Shown here one piece after another: positions 14,377 through 21,942 of a DNA stretch of 21,942 nucleotides. Position 1 is the first letter of the stretch. The number at the start of each line of letters is the position of its first letter. Both the position numbers and the translations under genes were made by a program. Source of the DNA: JAGNZR01 sp051656905 (GTDB lineage: Bacteria > Fusobacteriota > Fusobacteriia > Fusobacteriales > Fusobacteriaceae); assembly GCA_051656905.1 (NCBI GenBank), contig JBOFJQ010000022.1:1-21942 (forward strand), in the 5' to 3' direction. The notes under the pieces were generated by a model. The model had not been told where the DNA came from, searched no databases, and was given only the letters and a program-made list of their open reading frames with translations.

Positions 14377-15531
14377 CTATTTTTTAGAGTACTTTTTATA
14401 AACAAATCCTCTAGTTTCTGTGTCCGCTTTTTTTATACACTCTACATCATCAACTACTGCAACTTTATGATTGCTCATAGCATTTTCTATTATTTCATAA
14501 ATTTCTAAAAATTTAATTTCACCTTCTAAAAAAAGTTCTACAGCAACTTCATTAGCAGCATTTAATACTGCAGGCATTGTTCCACCTATTCTTCCAGCTT
14601 TAAAAGCTAATTCTATCCCTTTAAAAGTTTCATTATCTGGTTGCTCAAATGTTAGATTTGATATTTTTTTAAAATCTAGCTTATCTAAAACTATATTAGC
14701 CTCTCTATTGGGATAAGTAAAAGCGTACTGAATTGGAAGTTTCATATCTGGAACACCTAACTGAGCAATTATACTTGAGTCTCTAAATTCAACCATGGAA
14801 TGAATTATACTTTGAGGATGAACAACAACCTCTATCTCATCATAAGAAACTCCAAAAAGTTGATGTGCTTCTATTACTTCTAACCCTTTATTTACTAGAG
14901 TAGATGAATCAATAGTTATCTTTTTACCCATAGACCAATTAGGATGTTTTAACGCATCTTCAACTTTTACATTTTTTAAATCATCTATTTTTTTTCCTCT
15001 AAAAGTCCCGCCACTAGCTGTTATTATTATTTTTGAAACTTCCTCTCTTCTTCCACCAAGCATTGATTGAAATATAGCTGAATGCTCACTATCAACAGGA
15101 ATTATTTCAGCTTTAGGGTATTCTTTTAAGAGTTTATTTATATAATCCCCTGCTGCAACCATTGTCTCCTTATTTGCTAAGGCTATTCTTTTTGATTTTT
15201 TTATCCCTTCAACTGTTGCATCTATTCCAACAGCACCACTTATTGCAGTTAACAATATATCATAATCATCTAGTGAACCTATCGTTTTTAAGCCTTCATC
15301 CCCTAAGAATATACTTATATTTGGAAATTTTTCCTTTATTTTTTCATAGCCTACTTCCGTTCCTATAGAGACGTATAATGGCTTAAACTCTTCTATTTGA
15401 TCCAACAATAGTTTATAGTTTCCATGACCTGAAAGAGCCACAACTTGAAATTTGTCTTTAGCTTCTCTTATAATATTTAAAGCATTAACTCCTATACTTC
15501 CTGTTGAGCCTAAAATGGCTATCTTTTTCAA
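14377..15531 (-). CDS. dxr: 1-deoxy-D-xylulose 5-phosphate reductoisomerase
   Basis: The 384-residue protein makes 2-C-methyl-D-erythritol 4-phosphate, the committed step of the non-mevalonate isoprenoid pathway. The NADPH motif GSTGSIG is at 8-14. The metal ligands are probably Asp147, Glu149 (VDSEHS) and Glu218 (NKGLE), and the flexible loop HPNWSMG is at 196-202. The start codon is TTG at 15531, placed seven bases after a strong AAGGGGG site (15539-15545). No in-frame ATG lies near. An intrinsic terminator ends directly at this ribosome binding site, so expression may depend on read-through. Its partners uppS and cdsA lie upstream. It supplies precursors for the undecaprenyl carrier. Confidence 0.96.
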   Translation of the reverse strand: MKKIAILGSTGSIGVNALNIIREAKDKFQVVALSGHGNYKLLLDQIEEFKPLYVSIGTEVGYEKIKEKFPNISIFLGDEGLKTIGSLDDYDILLTAISGAVGIDATVEGIKKSKRIALANKETMVAAGDYINKLLKEYPKAEIIPVDSEHSAIFQSMLGGRREEVSKIIITASGGTFRGKKIDDLKNVKVEDALKHPNWSMGKKITIDSSTLVNKGLEVIEAHQLFGVSYDEIEVVVHPQSIIHSMVEFRDSSIIAQLGVPDMKLPIQYAFTYPNREANIVLDKLDFKKISNLTFEQPDNETFKGIELAFKAGRIGGTMPAVLNAANEVAVELFLEGEIKFLEIYEIIENAMSNHKVAVVDDVECIKKADTETRGFVYKKYSKK

Positions 15532-15545
15532 TATAATTCCCCCTT

Positions 15546-15584
15546 AAAAAAAGGGTGTCAAAACCTAGTTTTGAATCACCCTTT
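15546..15584 (-). terminator. Intrinsic terminator/attenuator between cdsA and dxr
   Basis: On the minus strand an 8-base stem AAAGGGTG/CACCCTTT is extended by TCAAAAC/GTTTTGA, with a 2-base bulge and a 3-base loop, and is followed by seven U (15546-15552). This is the best intrinsic terminator in the window. Its U-tract abuts the dxr Shine-Dalgarno CCCCCTT (15539-15545 on the plus strand), leaving no room for a promoter between them. Confidence 0.8.
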
Positions 15585-15633
15585 CACTTTAATTTTTCTA
15601 GATTCTAATCTTTTATTTTTCTAAATATTAATC

Positions 15634-16455
15634 TTAATAAATAACTAAAGAAAAAAAGTAAAATACTATAGGTAAAACGAAAATAAGACTATCAAATCTA
15701 TCTAAAACTCCACCATGTTCTCCTAATAATCTACTAGAATCTTTTATTCCAAACTCTCTTTTAAACATAGATTCTGCTAAATCTCCAATTTGAATAAGAA
15801 GACTTAAAGCAATCCCCATAATTATAACACTAGCTACAGAAAACTCTATTGGAAAAATTTTGCAATAATGATTTACTACGTATAGAGATATAGTTGTAAA
15901 AAAAGCTCCTCCTATTGATCCCTCTATTGATTTTTTAGGACTTATCTCACTAAATCCTCTTTTAAAAAACTTTCTTCCAAAAGATAAACCAACAAAATAA
16001 GCAAAACTATCACAAAGCCAAACTAAAATTTGTAGAGTTAAAAGTAATTTTCCTCCATTAGGTAGGAAACTTATTGAGAGCATTTTTGAAAAAAATACAC
16101 CTACGTATATCACTCCTAAAATTGTTGTTCCAATTGCCATGGAAGAATTTTCAACTTTATTTTTTAGAACTCTATAAATCATTAAAGTAATTATACTTAT
16201 CACTATTAAAGTAGTATCTTCATACTCCCATTGTAACTTATTTGAAAAATACGTCATGTTTACCACTAGTAAACCTGCTAGTATTCCAAATGTCGAATAG
16301 GCTTCTTTACCTGATTTCTTTACCATAGAAAAAAACTCATGTAATCCTATTCCTACTACTAAATTTACAAATATTAATAGAGGAATCCCTCCATAATAAT
16401 AGACATATGCTAAGATTGGAATTCCCAAAATAGCTATTAATATTCTATTAAGCAT
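15634..16455 (-). CDS. cdsA: Phosphatidate cytidylyltransferase (CDP-diglyceride synthase)
   Basis: The 273-residue integral membrane protein has about eight hydrophobic segments. The family signature is at the C-terminal side: ISPKKSIEGSIGG (171-183) and KREFGIKDSSRLLGEHGG (232-249), followed by LDRFDSL. It converts phosphatidate and CTP to CDP-diacylglycerol for phospholipid synthesis. Its ATG overlaps the uppS stop codon by one base (TAATG), which indicates translational coupling. The order uppS-cdsA-dxr is widely conserved. Confidence 0.94.
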   Translation of the reverse strand: MLNRILIAILGIPILAYVYYYGGIPLLIFVNLVVGIGLHEFFSMVKKSGKEAYSTFGILAGLLVVNMTYFSNKLQWEYEDTTLIVISIITLMIYRVLKNKVENSSMAIGTTILGVIYVGVFFSKMLSISFLPNGGKLLLTLQILVWLCDSFAYFVGLSFGRKFFKRGFSEISPKKSIEGSIGGAFFTTISLYVVNHYCKIFPIEFSVASVIIMGIALSLLIQIGDLAESMFKREFGIKDSSRLLGEHGGVLDRFDSLIFVLPIVFYFFSLVIY

Positions 16456-17141
16456 TATTTTATCCCTCCAAATCTTCTATCTCGATTTCCATAACTTAGT
16501 ATCGCTTTGTCTAACTCCTGCTCATTGAAATCTGGCCACAACTTATCTGTTATATAAAACTCTGAATATGCTATCTGCCACAATAAAAAGTTAGATATTC
16601 TATATTCTCCACTAGTTCTTATTATAAGTTCTGGATCTGGAATATTATTATATAAGTATTCCTTAAAATCTTCTTCTGTTATATTTTTTTTCCCACTAGC
16701 TATTATTTTATTTACTGCATCAACTATTTCAGCTCTCCCACCGTAATTAAAAGCTAAATTTAAAGTTATTCCTGTATTAAGAGATGTTTTCTCTTCTAAT
16801 TCTCTTATAGCTTTTAAAAGGTCTAAAGGTATATTTTCCTCTCTTCCTGACACAATAAATTTTATATTATTTTCCATGAAGTTTTTCTCTTCATTTTTTA
16901 TATATTTTTTAAATAAAATCATTAAAGCAGATACTTCTTCTTCGGCCCTTTTCCAATTTTCTGTTGAAAAAGCATAGACAGTTAAGTACTTTACGCCTAT
17001 TTTATCTGCATAACTTAGTATTTTCTTTAAATTTTTAGCACCTTCACTATGTCCTACACTTCTTGGTAAAAATCTTTTATTGGCCCATCTTCCATTTCCA
17101 TCCATTATAATGGCCACATGCTGTGGAATTTTCATCCCCAT
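16455..17141 (-). CDS. uppS: Undecaprenyl diphosphate synthase (isoprenyl transferase)
   Basis: The 228-residue cis-prenyltransferase shows IIMDGNGRWA with the catalytic Asp14, then HSEGAKNLKKIL, LTVYAFSTENW, and a C-terminal PDPELIIRTSGEYRISNFLLWQIAYSEFY. It builds the C55 lipid carrier for peptidoglycan and other envelope polymers. The start is the ATG at 17141, because AAGGAG lies 9 bases upstream. The second ATG at 17135 would have no well-spaced ribosome binding site. It follows birA by 27 bases. Confidence 0.95.
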   Translation of the reverse strand: MGMKIPQHVAIIMDGNGRWANKRFLPRSVGHSEGAKNLKKILSYADKIGVKYLTVYAFSTENWKRAEEEVSALMILFKKYIKNEEKNFMENNIKFIVSGREENIPLDLLKAIRELEEKTSLNTGITLNLAFNYGGRAEIVDAVNKIIASGKKNITEEDFKEYLYNNIPDPELIIRTSGEYRISNFLLWQIAYSEFYITDKLWPDFNEQELDKAILSYGNRDRRFGGIK

Positions 17142-17168
17142 AAAATTTTACTCCTTGAAATAATTTTT

Positions 17169-17909
17169 TTATAATTTTAAATGAACTTCTCCAATAGAAA
17201 GTTCCATTCTCTCTTTTTCCAAAAAGAATTCTAAACAACCATTTTCCAGTATGTTATTCGCTGTTCCTTTTAAAATTTTATCAGAAAAATGAACTGATAT
17301 CTCTCTATTTTTTAATAAATTTTTAGAATTTATCTCTTTTATAATTTCTAACCATTTTCCATCTTGTAATTTATAAAAATAGTCCTTTACCTGAGAGACA
17401 ATTTCAAAAATTAGCTCCTCTGTATCCATTTTTTCATTTACTAATTCAAATATAGAAATCCCATAATTTTTTAACTCTTCTGGGATTTTATTATTAAGAT
17501 TTGTTCCAACTCCCACAATGAAAAAGTCATCTGATTTTTCTACTAAAATTCCTGTTATTTTTCTTGAATTTAGATATACATCATTAGTCCATTTAAATGA
17601 AAGTAGCTGAGCCACACTCTCTTTATTATTTTTAACAAGAAAATTTTTAATCCCATTCAATACTGCAATCCCCATAACTAGTGGCATCTTAGTATATTCT
17701 AACATTTCCATTTTCTTTTTATCTTCAAGTATTATTGAGAATATTGCGGATCCCTCTTCTGATATCCACTTATTTCCACGTCTACCTTTTCCATTAGTTT
17801 GAGTTTTTGTTATTACTAAATCTAAATTGTGTTTAGGATTTAGATTTTTTAAGTATACATTTGTTGAATCTATCTCATCAAATCTAAATATTCTTGTATT
17901 CTCTGTCAT
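17169..17909 (-). CDS. birA: Biotin--[acetyl-CoA-carboxylase] ligase, no DNA-binding domain
   Basis: The 246-residue protein is a class I biotin protein ligase. The biotinyl-adenylate motif GKGRRGNKW is at 40-48, KWTNDV at 106-111 (more often KWPNDV), KITGILVE at 117-124 and GVGTNLN at 133-139. A C-terminal SH3-like domain follows. The N-terminal winged helix of E. coli BirA is absent, so it is unlikely to act as a biotin repressor. Its start is two bases after the galE stop codon, and the AGGA site lies in the end of galE, which suggests coupled translation. No biotin gene is nearby. Confidence 0.92.
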   Translation of the reverse strand: MTENTRIFRFDEIDSTNVYLKNLNPKHNLDLVITKTQTNGKGRRGNKWISEEGSAIFSIILEDKKKMEMLEYTKMPLVMGIAVLNGIKNFLVKNNKESVAQLLSFKWTNDVYLNSRKITGILVEKSDDFFIVGVGTNLNNKIPEELKNYGISIFELVNEKMDTEELIFEIVSQVKDYFYKLQDGKWLEIIKEINSKNLLKNREISVHFSDKILKGTANNILENGCLEFFLEKERMELSIGEVHLKL

Positions 17910-17911
17910 AA

Positions 17912-18901
17912 TTAATCCTCATATCCATTAGGATTATTTTTATGCCAGTTCCATGCAGATTCAATTATTTTTTCAATTGTACTATATTTAGGAATCCAAT
18001 TTAACTCTTTCATAGCTTTTTCTGAACTTGCAACTAATCTTGCAGGATCTCCAGCTCTTCTTTCAGATACTTCTGCTGGGATACTATGCCCTGTAACTTT
18101 TCTAGCACACTCTATAACCTCTTTAACAGAAAAACCTTCCCCATTTCCTAGGTTATAAACAGTACTTTCTCCGCCATTAAAAAGTCTTTCTAATGCTTTT
18201 ATATGAGCATCTGCTAAATCCATAACATGAACATAATCTCTAATGCATGTTCCATCTTCTGTTGGATAATCCTCTCCAAAAATTCCTATTTTCTCTCTTT
18301 TTCCTAAAGGTACTTGTAAGATTAATGGGATTAAATGAGTCTCAACTGAATGGTCTTCACCAATTTTTCCACTTAAATGCGCTCCCGCTACATTAAAATA
18401 TCTTAAAGCTGTATATTTTATGTCGTAAGCTTTTTCTGACCATTTCAACATTTTTTCTACAGCTAACTTTGTTTCTCCATAAGGATTAGTTGGCACAGTT
18501 TCATCAGTTTCTAATATAGGAATATTTTTAGGTTCACCATATGTTGCTGCAGTTGAAGAGAAAACGATTTTATTTACGTTATGCTTCTTCATTGCTTTTA
18601 AAAGGCAAGCTGATCCATAAACATTATTTTCATAATATTTTAAAGGGTCTACACAACTTTCTCCTACAAGAGAATCTGCTGCAAAATCTATTACCCCTTG
18701 GATTTCATTATTTTTAAATACTCTATCTAAAAACTCTTCATCTCTTAAATCACCTAAGAATAATTTTGCACTTGGATCAACTGCATCTACATGTCCTGTT
18801 TGTAAATTATCTAAAACTATAACTTCTTTTCCATTTTCTATTAATAATTTTGTAACATGACTACCTATATATCCTGCTCCACCACAAACTAATATTGCCA
18901 T
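17912..18901 (-). CDS. galE: UDP-glucose 4-epimerase
   Basis: The 329-residue extended SDR enzyme has the NAD motif GGAGYIGSH (7-15) and the catalytic Tyr141 and Lys145 (YGETK). Thr117 stands at the position of the catalytic Ser of E. coli GalE, a known substitution. Further motifs are ALRYFNVAGAH and LGNGEGFSVKEVIE. It interconverts UDP-glucose and UDP-galactose for envelope polysaccharide or galactose use. AAGGAG precedes the ATG. No other Leloir gene is adjacent, so a role in surface glycan supply is as likely as galactose catabolism. Other UDP-sugar 4-epimerases cannot be excluded. Confidence 0.92.
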   Translation of the reverse strand: MAILVCGGAGYIGSHVTKLLIENGKEVIVLDNLQTGHVDAVDPSAKLFLGDLRDEEFLDRVFKNNEIQGVIDFAADSLVGESCVDPLKYYENNVYGSACLLKAMKKHNVNKIVFSSTAATYGEPKNIPILETDETVPTNPYGETKLAVEKMLKWSEKAYDIKYTALRYFNVAGAHLSGKIGEDHSVETHLIPLILQVPLGKREKIGIFGEDYPTEDGTCIRDYVHVMDLADAHIKALERLFNGGESTVYNLGNGEGFSVKEVIECARKVTGHSIPAEVSERRAGDPARLVASSEKAMKELNWIPKYSTIEKIIESAWNWHKNNPNGYED

Positions 18902-18925
18902 TTTTATCTCCTTAATATTTTAGTC

Positions 18926-20824
18926 TTATTTTTTAGGTACTATCCCTATACAATAAACTGGCCCTGTGTGAGATCCTGTTGTACTTCCAATTTCATATTT
19001 TTGTATAGTATCTACATTTTCAAAATTCAAAATTTCTGATTCAATTTTTTCGATTGATTGCTTCTCTTTTTCTGTTCCACCCCAACCTAACATTATATCA
19101 ACTTTATTTTTTGAATTATCATTTTTTATAATTTTACCTAAAGCTTTTATTACTCCACTTTCCCCTAGATATTTTCCCTCAAAGTTAATTTCACCATCAT
19201 TAATTTTTAACACAGATTTTAAATTTAGAATATCGCCTATAAAAGCTTTTCCTTTTCTTATTCTTCCGCCTCTCAATAAATAATTTAAATCATTAACAAT
19301 AAAATATAATTTTTCTTTATTTTGAATATATTCCAGTTCAGTTATAATCTCTTGAATAGATGCATTTTCTTTAGCTCTTTTTGCTGTATATAACGTTTGA
19401 TAAGCTAAGTTTACACTAGCTGTATTAGAATCTATTACAATTACATTCTCAGAGTTCTTTTCTAGCATCTCTTTTCCAACCTTTGCAGATTGTTGTGTTC
19501 CACTTAATTTAGAAGAAAGATGAATAGAAATTATCTTTTTATACCCTTTCTCAAATAAGTCTTCATACAGCTTTTTAAACTCTCCTGGTGATGGTTGAGA
19601 TGTTTTGGGAATTACTCCATCCTCTGATATATTTTTCCAAAATAAAGATTTATCTAAGTCAATACCGTCTCTATAATATTTATTTTCTTCTAATTTTATT
19701 TTTAATGGTATTATTGTTATATCTAAATTTTTTATTAATTCTCTTGTTAAATCTGAAGATGAGTCTGTAACTACAGCTATATCAGGGATCTTCAAATCAT
19801 TATTTCCTATATTCATATAATAAGGTTGCTCTTTTTCAGACCCTTCTTCACTTTCTCTTTTAGCATTTTGTGTAATAAAGTGATTTCTAACAATAGTATC
19901 CACTTTTACATTATCAAGTTCTCCGTATTTCAATCCAATTTCTAAAATTAATCCTGGATTATTTGTATGCATATAAGTCTTTACTTTTTTAGCTGTTTGT
20001 ACACAAAATATTGAGTCTCCATATTCTGACAACTCTTTTTTATACTCAACAATATTCAGATCTTTAGATAGAATTATGAATTCTACTGAATACTTATTTT
20101 TAGAATCTTCTACTACAGTTTCTAGCCCTTGATTTTCTAATCTCTCTCTTCTATTTGCTTGAGATTTTACTATTCTTTCTAAATCTTTAAGCATTTCTGG
20201 ATCTGTTACTGACTTTTCAAATCCTTCTAACATATAAAAGATTCCTTTTCCTCCTGCATCCACTACTCCAGCTTCCTTCAATTTTGGTAAAATATTAGGA
20301 GTTTCTTCGACAGCTTTTAGAGCTACATTTTTAACATGAACTAAAAATAAAATAAAATCATCTTCGGGCCCTTTATATTTTAAAGCTTCCTCTGCTACAC
20401 TTTTTATAACTGTTAGCATTGTCCCCTCTACAGGTCCACTAACTGCACTATAAGCATTTTTACTAGCTAAATCAAAAGCTTTTGCTACATCAGGTATAGT
20501 TACTTCTTCTTTCCCTTTTATTCCATTTAAAAAGCCTTGAATAAACTTAGATAAAATTAGTCCTGAATTCCCTCTTGCACCTAGTATTATACTGTCAGAA
20601 ACTAATTCTATTAACTCTTCCATATTTATTTTATGATCTAGTTTAATAAGCTCATTCTCTACAGATTGAAGAGTCATAGACATATTTGTTCCAGTATCTC
20701 CATCTGGAACAGGATAGACATTAAGATCATTTAATACGTCAGAATACTTTGAAAGCCATCTACTTGCTGCTATCAATAATTTTGTAAAACGTATTGAATT
20801 TAAAAATTTTATCTCTAATTTCAC
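18926..20824 (-). CDS. DAK2-DegV fusion protein, probable fatty acid kinase (FakA-FakB-like)
   Basis: The 632-residue protein joins two families. The N-terminal DAK2/DhaL-like kinase domain (about 10-205) has the Mg-ATP motif DGDTGTNM (41-48), GARGNSG (82-88) and DAGGKG (189-194). A middle domain (about 243-315) matches the linker region of FakA/YloV, ending KYGELDNVKVDT. Then comes a complete DegV domain (about 347-632) with TDSSSDL (353-359), KTSQPSPGEF (407-416), SSKLSGTQQSA (437-447), LRGGRIRKGK and GSHTGP with His619. In Firmicutes FakA phosphorylates a fatty acid held by a separate DegV protein, FakB. Here substrate carrier and kinase appear to be one chain, and the usual FakA C-terminal domain appears to be replaced. 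The start is GTG at 20824, six bases after GGAGG. Confidence 0.88.
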   Translation of the reverse strand: MKLEIKFLNSIRFTKLLIAASRWLSKYSDVLNDLNVYPVPDGDTGTNMSMTLQSVENELIKLDHKINMEELIELVSDSIILGARGNSGLILSKFIQGFLNGIKGKEEVTIPDVAKAFDLASKNAYSAVSGPVEGTMLTVIKSVAEEALKYKGPEDDFILFLVHVKNVALKAVEETPNILPKLKEAGVVDAGGKGIFYMLEGFEKSVTDPEMLKDLERIVKSQANRRERLENQGLETVVEDSKNKYSVEFIILSKDLNIVEYKKELSEYGDSIFCVQTAKKVKTYMHTNNPGLILEIGLKYGELDNVKVDTIVRNHFITQNAKRESEEGSEKEQPYYMNIGNNDLKIPDIAVVTDSSSDLTRELIKNLDITIIPLKIKLEENKYYRDGIDLDKSLFWKNISEDGVIPKTSQPSPGEFKKLYEDLFEKGYKKIISIHLSSKLSGTQQSAKVGKEMLEKNSENVIVIDSNTASVNLAYQTLYTAKRAKENASIQEIITELEYIQNKEKLYFIVNDLNYLLRGGRIRKGKAFIGDILNLKSVLKINDGEINFEGKYLGESGVIKALGKIIKNDNSKNKVDIMLGWGGTEKEKQSIEKIESEILNFENVDTIQKYEIGSTTGSHTGPVYCIGIVPKK

Positions 20825-20842
20825 AACAATCCTCCTAAAAAT

Positions 20843-21942
20843 CTATTCAGCTTTTTTTAAAAATTTTATACTTTCAAACAGTGCTTGAATAACTGCTTTT
20901 TCTCTTATTCTATCTCTATTTCCTCTAAATATATTTTTTATTACTGTTACTTCTTTTTTTACTCTTATCCCTATATAAACAAGACCTACTGGTTTATCCT
21001 CTGTTCCTCCATCTGGTCCTGCAATACCTGTTATAGATATTGCTACATCAGTGGTTAATCCTTCTACCATCTCTCTTGCAGTCTCTGGACTTACAGCACC
21101 AAACTTGATTAATGTTGATTCTTTTACATTTAAATTTTTTATTTTTGAAGCATTACTATAAGTAATTAATCCCTCTTTAAATACTTCAGAAGCACCTGGA
21201 ATGCTAACTATTCTAGAAGATAGCAACCCACCAGAACATGATTCAGCTACTGAGATATCCATTTTTAATTCTTTTAACTTCCCTATCAGTAGTGTTTCAA
21301 GTCTCTCTTTATCCTCACCATAGATATTATTTCCTAACTCATTATACAGGTTTTCTACAATTTTTTCCACTGTCTTTTTGTTCGATAGCTTAGATTGTAA
21401 CCTAATAAGAATACCATAATCCTTAACTAAAAATTCATAATAAACCTCTTTTTCTGTAAAATATTTTTTGACTCTCTCTTCTAAATAAGATTCTGGAATA
21501 CCTACAGTTATTAGATCCTTTATATATATTTCATCTGAATCTTTTATATAGTTTACCTTATACCACTTTAAAAATTTAGGTAAAAGATGGTATAACTCCT
21601 TAGGAACACCTGGAAAAACAGCTATATTTTCAATAAATATTCCATTTGCCATACCAACTTCATTTAGAAAACTTATTGAACCTTCTGGTTTTTCTACTTC
21701 TTTTAAATTGATTGGATTAAAATTTATCGATATTTTTCTAAATTTTTCAATCAACTGTTCTTTTTCTATTTCATCTATGATTAGAGGTTTATTTAAAAAT
21801 TTGGCAATACACTCTTTTGTTATATCATCTAGTGTTGGTCCCATTCCTCCTGATACAATTATTAACTGAGCATTTTTTTGAGCATAATTTAAAGCTTTTA
21901 TTATCTCATCTTCAAAATCTCTAACAATTATTTTACTCTCTA
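20843..21942 (-). CDS. cinA: CinA family protein, nicotinamide-nucleotide amidase (5' end beyond window)
   Basis: The reading frame stays open to the right edge, so the first part of the gene is outside the window. An apparent ATG at 21844 is internal: the codons before it encode LIIVSGGMGPTLDD, the conserved substrate-binding loop of the N-terminal MoCF-like domain. The C-terminal amidase domain has AESCSGGLLSSRIVSIPGAS, SPETAREM and ITGIAGPDGGTEDKPVGLVYIG. CinA proteins hydrolyse NMN and ADP-ribose pyrophosphate in pyridine nucleotide recycling. The stop codon is 18 bases before the DAK2-DegV gene, whose GGAGG site lies in that gap, so the two are probably co-transcribed. Confidence 0.93.
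   Translation of the reverse strand, partial: ESKIIVRDFEDEIIKALNYAQKNAQLIIVSGGMGPTLDDITKECIAKFLNKPLIIDEIEKEQLIEKFRKISINFNPINLKEVEKPEGSISFLNEVGMANGIFIENIAVFPGVPKELYHLLPKFLKWYKVNYIKDSDEIYIKDLITVGIPESYLEERVKKYFTEKEVYYEFLVKDYGILIRLQSKLSNKKTVEKIVENLYNELGNNIYGEDKERLETLLIGKLKELKMDISVAESCSGGLLSSRIVSIPGASEVFKEGLITYSNASKIKNLNVKESTLIKFGAVSPETAREMVEGLTTDVAISITGIAGPDGGTEDKPVGLVYIGIRVKKEVTVIKNIFRGNRDRIREKAVIQALFESIKFLKKAE

Noticed and set aside
14308..14508. Plus-strand frame across the tmk/dxr junction
   Set aside because: It overlaps two conserved genes antisense and has no recognisable product.
15162..15368. Plus-strand leucine-rich frame inside dxr
   Set aside because: Antisense to a well-conserved gene, with no initiation signals.
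19588..19770. Plus-strand hydrophobic frame inside the DAK2-DegV gene
   Set aside because: Could mimic a small membrane protein, but it is antisense to the DegV domain and lacks a promoter or ribosome binding site.
21842..21844. ATG as the start of the CinA protein
   Set aside because: The frame continues upstream to the window edge and encodes conserved CinA sequence, so this methionine is internal.

Overview
The window looks like a low-GC, AT-rich chromosome segment from an anaerobic butyrate-forming bacterium, most likely a member of Fusobacteriota (Fusobacterium, Cetobacterium or Ilyobacter type). A low-GC clostridium is the main alternative. The pointers are the ribosomal L27 with a cleavable N-terminal extension next to its protease Prp, a Bcd/EtfAB-type butyryl-CoA system, and a fused DAK2-DegV protein. 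The genus cannot be fixed from this sequence alone. Every gene except one lies on the minus strand.

Region 1 (1-1100) is the rplU-prp-rpmA ribosomal operon. It has a near-consensus promoter and a structured leader, and rpmA runs off the left edge.

Region 2 (1100-10170) is an eight-gene cluster for C4 acyl-CoA metabolism. In transcription order it encodes a CoA-transferase, a GntP-family permease, a MaoC/PhaJ-like hydratase, a butyryl-CoA dehydrogenase, EtfB, EtfA, a thiolase and a FabG-like reductase. Together these could import an acid such as 3-hydroxybutyrate, load it on CoA, and disproportionate it. One branch would oxidise it through acetoacetyl-CoA to acetyl-CoA, and the other would dehydrate and reduce it through crotonyl-CoA to butyryl-CoA. 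The hydratase and reductase families are those that normally handle (R)-3-hydroxyacyl-CoA. A strong hairpin after the permease gene divides the cluster into two likely transcription units.

Region 3 (10170-11850) is a divergent 388-base control region followed by the only plus-strand gene. That gene encodes a TetR-family regulator built as two complete TetR units in one chain. The control region holds a good extended -10 promoter for the CoA-transferase, a promoter candidate for the regulator, and an unusual concentration of GAAC/GTTC half-sites.

Region 4 (11850-21942) is a long minus-strand housekeeping run: cinA (cut by the right edge), a DAK2-DegV (FakA-FakB-like) fusion, galE, birA, uppS, cdsA, dxr, tmk, rseP and tcdA. 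Its themes are envelope lipid and isoprenoid synthesis. Tight spacing and overlapping stop/start codons indicate translational coupling. A rho-independent terminator sits directly against the Shine-Dalgarno sequence of dxr, which starts with TTG.

No tRNA, rRNA, CRISPR array, insertion sequence or phage gene was seen.
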